Shown here one piece after another: positions 53,083-59,776 of a stretch of DNA of 64,000 nucleotides. The position numbers and the translations under genes were made by a program. The stretch's first letter is position 1; the number at the start of each line of letters is the position of its first letter. The DNA is from Spirochaetae bacterium HGW-Spirochaetae-1. Its GTDB lineage: Bacteria > Spirochaetota > UBA4802 > UBA5550. The stretch lies in assembly GCA_002839375.1 (NCBI GenBank), contig PGXY01000008.1, positions 1 to 64,000 on the forward strand. Direction: 5' to 3'. Under the pieces are notes generated by a model. It made no database searches, had not been told where the DNA came from, and was given only the letters and a program-made list of their open reading frames with translations.

Positions 53083-53433
53083 ATGGAATTATACACTACT
53101 CTTAATAATGATGAACATAATGTATCATTAGAACAATTCGGTGAAATTCTTGAAACTGGAGATTTTGTTGTTCGTAAATTTATTGTGGGGAAACACTCTC
53201 TTCTGGATGGAGTGTTGCTTAAGAACAGCAATATTCCGGTAAATATCTTAATCGGGCCGCTCATTAGAGAAAATGAAATTATATTAGCTGATGGGAACAC
53301 CATTCTTCTTAATAATGATATTCTTATTCTTGTCGGTAAAAAAGATGATATCGGAATTTTTAAAGGTCAATTGAAAGAAATTACAACTTTGAAAAAGATA
53401 AAAAATTTCATTTTTAAACTATTCAGAAAATAA
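53083..53433 (+). CDS. Stand-alone TrkA_C (RCK_C) domain protein
   Basis: 116 residues from the ATG at 53083, with a strong AAAGGAGG before it. The fold pattern is that of the C-terminal ligand domain of potassium-channel regulators: DFVVRKFIVGKHSLLDGVLL, then VNILIGPLIRENEIILADGN and TILLNNDILILVGKKDD. It lacks the NAD-binding N-terminal RCK part and any channel. Base composition is far more A/T-rich than the surroundings, suggesting recent arrival. It may sense a nucleotide such as c-di-AMP, as other RCK_C domains do, but this is a guess. Confidence 0.8.
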   Translation: MELYTTLNNDEHNVSLEQFGEILETGDFVVRKFIVGKHSLLDGVLLKNSNIPVNILIGPLIRENEIILADGNTILLNNDILILVGKKDDIGIFKGQLKEITTLKKIKNFIFKLFRK

Positions 53434-53514
53434 TCATTAATGCGGCTATAGGTATGTATGCAATTTTAAATTCTTTAGTTTGATGAAGTCAGTATAAAGA
53501 GGAGGTATTTTGCT

Positions 53515-53775
53515 ATGGGTCAGCTTGATAAAACCAAGGAACAGCTTGCAAAACAGGCAGCCGGGTTATTAACGGGAAAGCCTATCTGGATGTGGTGGAT
53601 AGCTTATACGGTTTTAGTCGGGCTTTTATTCGGTTTATTCTATTTTGCGATGACTCTCCTGACTGAAAAATGGTGGGCCGTCGCTGTAATTATTCCCGGT
53701 GCAGGAATAGCTTGGGGAACTATTTTATACTTTAACCAGAAACCCGTACCCGCAATTTCTCCTCCTGATGAATAA
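53515..53775 (+). CDS. Small two-helix membrane protein
   Basis: 86 residues with a charged N-terminal amphipathic segment (LDKTKEQLAKQAAGLL) and two membrane helices (near 26-48 and 54-70), ending in a proline-rich tail. AGAGGAGG precedes the ATG. It lies 81 bases after the TrkA_C-domain gene on the same strand and is also A/T-rich, so the two may form one unit. No family is recognised. Confidence 0.65.
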   Translation: MGQLDKTKEQLAKQAAGLLTGKPIWMWWIAYTVLVGLLFGLFYFAMTLLTEKWWAVAVIIPGAGIAWGTILYFNQKPVPAISPPDE

Positions 53776-53779
53776 GCAA

Positions 53780-54679
53780 TCAGAAAATAACCATCACGCC
53801 TCTTTTCTTCAGGGCCTCAATCTGAGTTTTGTCCGTGACGGGGTTGCCCATGATGTTGACATACACAAGAGCGTCCAGGGCGAGGAGCGGTGATATGTCG
53901 TGGATGTCATTAAAGGAGATATCCAGTTCTTTCAGTTTCCAGAGTTTTTCCAGGGGCACGATCGATTCAATATTGTTACCGGCCAGGTAGAGGTATTCCA
54001 GGTTTGTCAGGTCGGCCAGGTGATGAATTTTTTCAATCCGGTTTCCCGAGAGGTTCATGGCGATGATGTTGACGCAGTTTTCGATTCCGCTGAGGTCGCT
54101 GAAATCATAATCGGATAGATCGATATCGCCGTCCAGGCCCCGGAGGTCCGTGGCCGTCAGTGTTATGTCCAGGTCGCCCAGAAGAACCTGCGTTATGACT
54201 TCGGCAAATCCGAATTCTTCATCGTTTTCATGATCCTCATCTTCCCGATCGGTTTCGTCCTCGTAACCCGCGTCATCATCGAAGGACCGTTCATTGTATC
54301 CGAAATCGTCGTGGCTGAAGCGGTACTCCTCGTCGAATTCGACACGGTAAGTGTCGGGAAGTTTTGCCTTACGGCCCCTGGAGAGATATATTTTTTTCAG
54401 GCGCGTCAGTTCGTTGATATCACCCGTTTCATAATATGCATCAATGTCACGGTGGATTTTGGCAAACCTGTCGGGGTGATATACCTGAATGATGGCGGCA
54501 AAAAGCCTGGCCGTGGACCCGCCTGCCGTATTGATGTCCAGCAGTTCGGCATAGCGAGCCAGGTCATTATATTTTTTTTCCCTGTACCGGGCGATGATTC
54601 CCGCCGAAATCTCCTTCAGCAGGTCTCCGCTGATTTTCTCTTTCAGTTCATCATAGAGGGATTGAATATCTGAAGCCAT
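53780..54679 (-). CDS. Leucine-rich-repeat protein
   Basis: 299 residues from the ATG at 54679 (GAGGAAG before it; the longer frame overlaps the next gene and has no support). The N-terminal 130 residues are helical. An unusually acidic stretch follows (FDDDAGYEDETDREDEDHEN). From about 185 come four to five LRRs (SGIENCVNIIAMNLSGNRIE, LTNLEYLYLAGNNIE, LWKLKELDISFNDIHDISPL). Bacterial LRRs of this cytosolic type bind proteins. No signal peptide is present. The partner is unknown. Confidence 0.82.
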   Translation of the reverse strand: MASDIQSLYDELKEKISGDLLKEISAGIIARYREKKYNDLARYAELLDINTAGGSTARLFAAIIQVYHPDRFAKIHRDIDAYYETGDINELTRLKKIYLSRGRKAKLPDTYRVEFDEEYRFSHDDFGYNERSFDDDAGYEDETDREDEDHENDEEFGFAEVITQVLLGDLDITLTATDLRGLDGDIDLSDYDFSDLSGIENCVNIIAMNLSGNRIEKIHHLADLTNLEYLYLAGNNIESIVPLEKLWKLKELDISFNDIHDISPLLALDALVYVNIMGNPVTDKTQIEALKKRGVMVIF

Positions 54680-54860
54680 GTACTTCCTCGGGGAAATAAT
54701 TATTAAGATCTCTTTCTCCGCTTCTAAAATGCGGTCAAGGGAGAATTGTTCACGGCAAAGAGAATACTGTTGTCCCATGGTGTCAAGGATGTTTATGATG
54801 AAAATTGAGGGGCATGGAAATGATTCGGGAAAGATGCTTGATAAGCATAATCCATGGCTG

Positions 54861-56141
54861 TCAGCCCTGCCTGAGAATCGGCCATTGCCCCGTAATTTTG
54901 CCGCCGCGCAGGGGCAGGATGTCTCCGAACTGGAGAAAAACAAATTCGCTCTGTTCGGGACGCAGGAAAATGTGGTCGCCCACATTGAGCGGTATCTTTC
55001 CCGAGCCGTTTACCATGTGCTGGTTGGTGCTCTGTCCGTAGAGCCCGTTGTTCTGCAGTCCTTCCGGTGATTCATACCTGGCCATCCACTTGCCGCCGTA
55101 AATGAAAAATGATTGCTCCGAATTCGGGTCCCACCAGGATGTCAATCCTTCGGCCGCTTCGATACCCGGGATGAAAGTATGGCCCAGTTTTTTCAGGACG
55201 GGCGTGGCGATAAAGGAGGCCGGGATAAAATCGTCAAGGCTCGTGATATCGAAATCCGTGGGTTTTACAAGGCAGGAACCGGCTGAAAGATCCCTTGCCA
55301 GGCTTCCGGCCTTGTGAAGTCTCAGTGTGGGGCTGCCCGCACCGTTCAGACAGAGCCCGTCGATTCGTATTCCGCCGCGGTGTTTTCTTGCCATGTCGAT
55401 GAATTCCCCGTAGCGTTTCTGGGAGCGGGCATAGGCCGCGGCCGGACTGGTTATGATGCGGGGAATTTTTACAACGTGGGGATCGTATCCCATGAATCCG
55501 GAGAATTCCAGGTGCGCCGGGTCAGCGAGAATCCTGTCCAGAATGGGAACAAGGTCTGACGGAGCCCTGACTCCTCCCCTGTGCAGTCCCACATCGATCT
55601 CTACATTGATTTTCAGTTTCAGATTCTGCGCCCGTGCCAGTTCCTGGTACCGGCTGAGCCTCTCTTCCGTATCGACGAGCCATTGCAGCTGCCGCGATGG
55701 ATCAAAGCCGGAACGCCGTGAAAAACGGCGGTAAAAAATATGGGCGCTTTCTACGGGCATGGGCTTTCCCATGAGCACATCGGAACGGGGGAATTTTTCA
55801 GCTACGTGGCTCAGAAAGGGCTGGTGGAACACCATGAGCCGCGGGGTTCGGGCCCTTTTCATAATGTGGTCCAGCAGGTCCGGGCTCGGCAGGGATTTTA
55901 CCACAACGCGGTACTGTTGGTCTCTGCCGAATCCTTTCATGAGCGTGTCTATGTTGCGGTCAAGAATGTCCAGGTCAACCAGCATGGCGGGTCTGTGGGT
56001 TCCGTTCTTTTTCAGTTCTTCATTGAGCGATTTGAAATAAGGAGAGTAGGGAGCGCCTTTTCGTGATGGCTTGAAGGCATATACCGAGGCAAGGCCGGCC
56101 CCGGCTCCGGCCAGTAGTATCAGGAACTGTCGCCTGTTCAT
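54861..56141 (-). CDS. DSD1/D-threonine-aldolase-like PLP protein, probably exported
   Basis: 426 residues. The N terminus MNRRQFLILLAGAGAGLASV is Tat-like (only a double Arg, then a hydrophobic stretch). The alanine-racemase-type barrel starts with RPAMLVDLDILDRNIDTL, and the PLP lysine is likely in YRVVVKSLPSPDLL. EIDVGLHRGGV, DGLCLNGAGSPT and a C-terminal beta domain (NQHMVNGSGKIPLNVGDHIF, PEQSEFVFLQFGDILP) match the D-serine dehydratase/D-threonine aldolase family. There the histidine and cysteine of the metal site sit in the last domain; here the HxC pair is not evident. The substrate is unknown. Export of a PLP enzyme of this type is unusual. Confidence 0.82.
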   Translation of the reverse strand: MNRRQFLILLAGAGAGLASVYAFKPSRKGAPYSPYFKSLNEELKKNGTHRPAMLVDLDILDRNIDTLMKGFGRDQQYRVVVKSLPSPDLLDHIMKRARTPRLMVFHQPFLSHVAEKFPRSDVLMGKPMPVESAHIFYRRFSRRSGFDPSRQLQWLVDTEERLSRYQELARAQNLKLKINVEIDVGLHRGGVRAPSDLVPILDRILADPAHLEFSGFMGYDPHVVKIPRIITSPAAAYARSQKRYGEFIDMARKHRGGIRIDGLCLNGAGSPTLRLHKAGSLARDLSAGSCLVKPTDFDITSLDDFIPASFIATPVLKKLGHTFIPGIEAAEGLTSWWDPNSEQSFFIYGGKWMARYESPEGLQNNGLYGQSTNQHMVNGSGKIPLNVGDHIFLRPEQSEFVFLQFGDILPLRGGKITGQWPILRQG

Positions 56142-56244
56142 TACATCCTCCCTTCTGATCGGGATAAAATAATTATGAGTGATTAAAGGCAGGAATAAGA
56201 CACAATGTCAAGGAATAAAATTAGCAGATAAATGAGAGGATAAG

Positions 56245-56275
56245 GATACGGGAGGGAGCGAGTCCCTCCCGTATC
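56245..56275. terminator. Hairpin terminator after the CoA-transferase gene
   Basis: GATACGGGAGGGA pairs perfectly over 13 bp with TCCCTCCCGTATC around a five-base loop, 16 bases past the stop at 56291. No long T run follows, so efficiency is uncertain. Confidence 0.65.
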
Positions 56276-56290
56276 TGAAGTAAAACCATG

Positions 56291-57481
56291 TCAGCCAAGG
56301 ATTCCCGAGGATTTTATTTTTACATATTCCTCCGGCTTTTTCCCCAGGATGTCCCTGATAACGCTTTCATTATGCTCGCCCAGTTTCGGCGCCGGACCGC
56401 GGGCCTTCATGACGCTGTTCCTGGCCTTGTATGCCGGTCCGGGAATGGTAAAGGTTCCTGCCCCGGGCTGCTCCAGTTCCTGCAGGAGTCCCCGTTCCCT
56501 GGTATGGGGATGTTCTATAACGTCCTGTACGGAGTGCACCGGCGCTCCCGGGACACCGTTTTCGATAAGGATGTTCCATAACTCCTTTGTTGTATAAGCG
56601 CCTGTCCATTGTTCTATTATCTCCTTCAATGCCGGTTCATTGGCGTTCCGTTTCATGAAATCCTTGAAGCGTTCGTCATCGGCAAGTTCCGGCCGTCCCA
56701 TTGCGCCGGCCAGCATTTTGAAGGTGTGGTCTCCGGCGCAGATGATCATTATGTGGCCGTCGGACGTTTTGTAAGTGTCGAAAGGAGTAACAAAGGGATA
56801 ACGGTTTCCCGTGCGGGGAGACATCTTTTTGTTGATGGTGTAGTCCATGAATTTAGCCTCGAGAAACTGGACCGCCACATCATACATAGCTATATCAATA
56901 TAATCGCCGCGCCCGCTTTTTTCTCTTCCATACAGCGCTGCTGCGATGGCATAGGCGGAAAACATTGAGCTGGCCATGTCCATGATAAGCGTGCCTGCCC
57001 TGACTGGAGGATTCTCGGGAAAACCCGTGGTGCTCATGAGCCCGCTGGCCGCCTGTATTACGGAATCATAAGCGGGAAGAGGTGAGAGCGGGCCGTACTG
57101 GCCGTAACCTGAAATGGAGCACATGACAAGACGGGGATTTATCTGGCACAACGTATCGTAATCGATACCCAGCTTTTTCATGACGCCGGGACGGAAATTT
57201 TCCACCAGGACATCGGAGGCCGCAACGAGTTCTTTAAAGAGCTGCACCCCCTCGGGTTTTCTCATGTCCAGGGTCAGGCTCTTTTTGCCGTGGTTCATTA
57301 CCACAAAGGAGGCCGACATGCCATCCTTGTATGGAGGGAAAAAGCGCGCCTCATCGCCTGTACCCGGCCGCTCAACCTTGATTACTTCCGCACCCATATC
57401 TCCCATGAGCATTGTGCAGACCGGTCCTGACACCGTGTTTGTAAAATCTATGATTCTGGTTCCTTCAAAAATATCCATCAT
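56291..57481 (-). CDS. CaiB/BaiF-family (class III) CoA-transferase
   Basis: 396 residues from the ATG at 57481, seven bases after GGAGG; the longer frame has no ribosome site. Family marks: GTRIIDFTNTVSGPVCTMLM, then GDMGAEVIKVERPGTGD, SLTLDMRKPEGV, VENFRPGVMKKLGI, and the catalytic aspartate in LPAYDSVIQAASGLM. It transfers CoA between carboxylic acids by a ternary complex. The acid is unknown; a thioesterase gene lies 352 bases upstream on the same strand. Together with the acyl-CoA-dehydrogenase-like gene this suggests CoA-ester metabolism in the region. Confidence 0.93.
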   Translation of the reverse strand: MMDIFEGTRIIDFTNTVSGPVCTMLMGDMGAEVIKVERPGTGDEARFFPPYKDGMSASFVVMNHGKKSLTLDMRKPEGVQLFKELVAASDVLVENFRPGVMKKLGIDYDTLCQINPRLVMCSISGYGQYGPLSPLPAYDSVIQAASGLMSTTGFPENPPVRAGTLIMDMASSMFSAYAIAAALYGREKSGRGDYIDIAMYDVAVQFLEAKFMDYTINKKMSPRTGNRYPFVTPFDTYKTSDGHIMIICAGDHTFKMLAGAMGRPELADDERFKDFMKRNANEPALKEIIEQWTGAYTTKELWNILIENGVPGAPVHSVQDVIEHPHTRERGLLQELEQPGAGTFTIPGPAYKARNSVMKARGPAPKLGEHNESVIRDILGKKPEEYVKIKSSGILG

Positions 57482-57609
57482 GATCACACCTCCAGTGTTG
57501 TCTATATCTATGGGGCTTTTGGAACCGCCGGCGAAGCTCCGCTCCATATATGAGCCTGTGCGGCGCCTGCCTTTCCGGCGGGAGCCACACAGGAACAATG
57601 GATATATTG

Positions 57610-57677
57610 TGCAGCAGGAGAAATATTTGTCAAGAAATAGTTGTAAATTGCAAATAAAATAGTTGAAAAATGCAAGT
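57610..57677 (-). promoter_or_regulatory. Promoter-like TTGACA with two upstream direct repeats, CoA-transferase gene
   Basis: On the minus strand TTGACA lies at 57633-57628 with a weak CAATAT after 18 bases. Immediately upstream, AGTTG-x-AAA-x-TGCAA-x-T occurs twice (57639-57655 and 57661-57677), 14 of 17 identical and 22 bases apart, two helix turns. This is a plausible activator site. The rest of the 351-base gap to 57832 shows only a short TTTACA/TGTAAA hairpin at 57735-57753. Confidence 0.4.
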
Positions 57678-57832
57678 AATATTGTATTATTAAATTGGGG
57701 CATTGATACAGGCAATTTTCCGGTCCGGAGGAAATATTTACACGTTCCCTGTAAAAGAGCCTGTTCTCCCGGAGTTTTCATTTTCGATCGGCTGCAGGAG
57801 TTGTAAAGTGAGGATTATCTTTAAAGCGACAA

Positions 57833-58624
57833 TCAGTTTTTCCTGAAGAGGGAAATCTGCCTTGATATGGCCACAAGCTCTCCGCTAGTATCCCAGAGTT
57901 CCCCGTCCTCTTCGCAGATCCCATGGCTCACGAAGCGTGTTTTGAATACGGCCCGGAGTGCCTCGTCCCCCGCGGGGATGCTTCTCACGTTGAGGCTGAA
58001 TTCGATTGTTGGAACCCAGGCCACGGGTCCCTGGCTCACGAATACGGGGGGAGGGAATGCATCGGTAAACAGGGAAACGGACATGAGGTCATGGTCTCTT
58101 TTCTCCTTGAACGAGATCCAGCCCCGGTGTTCCGAAACATCGGTAAGACTCCCCTTCATCCATCCGGCGCAGCAGGGATCGAGAAGTATATCCATGTTGT
58201 CGTAGAGCGTATAATTGGGAATGCTCGGGATGAGGAAGCATTCTTCGGGCGGCGCGAGCTCGGGCGGTCCCGATTCAAAGCGTTTGTCCATGCCGTTGTT
58301 TTTCGGATCAATGAACGTTCCGCAGGCCCGGACTTTTTCCGTACCATCCTGGATAATGCGTGCCTGTATGCGGTCGAACTGGCTGGATTGCGTTATCCTG
58401 TCCACGGCGATGACGGCGGGGCCCGGCTTGCACCGCGAGATGAAATTCGCCGTGATGATGGGCGTGGATTTTTTCTCGCTTACGTGGTCCATGGCTGCGG
58501 CCAGGAGAGCGATGAGGTAGCCGCCATTGGGTGCTCCGTTTATGAGCCACCTGTCGGATATGACGGCATCATATACGCCATCGGTGTTTTTTACCAGGTT
58601 CATGTCACTGTCAAAGGAATGCAT
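57833..58624 (-). CDS. Acyl-CoA thioesterase, double-hotdog (TesB-like) family
   Basis: 263 residues from the ATG at 58624 (GGAGG eight bases before). Two hotdog units are visible: NGAPNGGYLIALLAAAM with the following TANFISRCKPGPAVIAVDRI and IQARIIQDGTEKVRACGTF, and a second with DVSEHRGWISFKEKRDHDLM, WVPTIEFSLNVRSIP and VFKTRFVSHGICEEDGELWD. Such proteins hydrolyse medium- or long-chain acyl-CoA. No obvious active-site difference is seen. Its proximity to the CaiB-type transferase is the only functional context. Confidence 0.85.
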   Translation of the reverse strand: MHSFDSDMNLVKNTDGVYDAVISDRWLINGAPNGGYLIALLAAAMDHVSEKKSTPIITANFISRCKPGPAVIAVDRITQSSQFDRIQARIIQDGTEKVRACGTFIDPKNNGMDKRFESGPPELAPPEECFLIPSIPNYTLYDNMDILLDPCCAGWMKGSLTDVSEHRGWISFKEKRDHDLMSVSLFTDAFPPPVFVSQGPVAWVPTIEFSLNVRSIPAGDEALRAVFKTRFVSHGICEEDGELWDTSGELVAISRQISLFRKN

Positions 58625-58690
58625 TGATATCCTCCATGTTGAAGTACTCATAAACTGCTGTTCAGATTTGGCAAGAAGAATATTTTGTTA

Positions 58691-58720
58691 TGCCCCCTAA
58701 ATCCCCCAAAGGGGGACTTT
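58691..58720. repeat. REP-like element CCCCCTAAATCCCCCAAAGG
   Basis: The hairpin TCCCCC-AAA-GGGGGA (58702-58716) lies in the phrase CCCCCTAAATCCCCCAAAGG, continuing GGGACTTT. This phrase is typical of a widespread bacterial intergenic repeat type. It lies in the gap before the bacterioferritin promoter. Confidence 0.5.
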
Positions 58721-58789
58721 TAAATATTTGCACAAAAAGTATATTAGCCGGGGGCAACGACTCTCAAAGTGATGAGGAGAAAAATCGGG

Positions 58790-58817
58790 TTGACTTTCGG
58801 CTGGAAACAGGTATGAT
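58790..58817 (+). promoter_or_regulatory. Promoter of the bacterioferritin gene
   Basis: TTGACT (58790-58795), 16 bases, TATGAT (58812-58817), 35 bases before the ATG. No iron-box is evident. Confidence 0.65.
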
Positions 58818-58851
58818 CAATACCATCATATATCGCTAAAAGGAGAAAATA

Positions 58852-59322
58852 ATGAAAGGTAATGAAAAACTGATCAGCGCATTGAACGTTCTGCTTGCCG
58901 ATGAACTTACGGCCATCAATCAGTACATGGTGCATTCCGAAATGTGCGATGACTGGGGATATGAAAAACTCCACAAGCATTTTGAAAAACGCGCCATCGA
59001 CGAGATGAAACATGCCGAGATCCTCATCGGACGGATACTTTTTCTCGAAGGGACTCCCACGGTGTCGACCCTGAACAAAATTCTCATCGGCGCTAACGTG
59101 CCGGTTCAGCTGAAAAACGATCATACCGCCGAGGAAGGAGCCATCAAGGCCTACAATGACGCCATCGTACTGGCCGGCGAAGTTCGTGACTACGCCACCC
59201 GCGACATCCTTCAGCAGATTCTCAATGATGAAGACCAGCATATGGACGACATCGAAGGGCTCCAGAGCCAGATCGAACAGATGACGCTCCCGGTGTTCCT
59301 CACCACGCAGGTCACGGAGTAA
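58852..59322 (+). CDS. bfr: Bacterioferritin
   Basis: 156 residues, the usual length, and numbering even matches that of the well-studied proteins. Ferroxidase ligands Glu18, Glu51, His54, Glu94, Glu127 and His130 are all present, as is Met52 for haem binding between subunits. It forms a 24-subunit shell that oxidises and stores iron. AAAGGAG precedes the start. It is monocistronic with its own promoter. No bacterioferritin-associated ferredoxin gene is adjacent. Confidence 0.97.
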   Translation: MKGNEKLISALNVLLADELTAINQYMVHSEMCDDWGYEKLHKHFEKRAIDEMKHAEILIGRILFLEGTPTVSTLNKILIGANVPVQLKNDHTAEEGAIKAYNDAIVLAGEVRDYATRDILQQILNDEDQHMDDIEGLQSQIEQMTLPVFLTTQVTE

Positions 59323-59644
59323 TCACACCTGAAAAGGGGAGTGGCCGGTGCGCACGTCACTCTGAAAATTTCGGGAGGGGCAGGATAGGGGCACGCCGTC
59401 ATGCATCGCGGATATACCGGGGCCCGGAGACCCGGCGATATACGTGCTTTGCCGCTTCGCCCGATAGGGTTTCGGCGTACCTGTATCACCCTCCTCTTGA
59501 ATTTTTAAAAGCTCAGTCCGACCAAAACCATTTTTGTATATTCTATTTTGCAGCCAATATTTTTCCCTGTGAAAACAAATGCGGTTCCCATGCCGGTACT
59601 CGTGTGATGCCATATAAATCCTGTTTTTTACAAACGTTAAAAAT

Positions 59645-59664
59645 AAAACCGTCTCGACGGTTTT
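59645..59664 (+). terminator. Hairpin before the second CocE gene
   Basis: AAAACCGT-CTCG-ACGGTTTT followed by TTATC, eight-base stem. It could end upstream transcripts just before the promoter at 59669. The rest of the 454-base gap (59323-59776) has no gene I can support. Confidence 0.5.
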
Positions 59665-59668
59665 TATC

Positions 59669-59697
59669 TTGACATTGTTTTTAAAGTGTCTTATTCT
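59669..59697 (+). promoter_or_regulatory. Promoter of the second CocE-type hydrolase
   Basis: TTGACA (59669-59674), 17 bases, TATTCT (59692-59697), leader of about 73 bases. Confidence 0.7.
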
Positions 59698-59776
59698 CAT
59701 GATAGAAAAAACCATCAATGGAAATCAGTACTTTTTGATGGTATATAAATAATCATATATCAATTTGGAGGCGGCA

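Noticed and set aside
59323-59718. 131-residue minus-strand frame in the gap before the second CocE gene
   Set aside because: It overlaps the CocE promoter and hairpin, has no ribosome site, and its composition is not protein-like.
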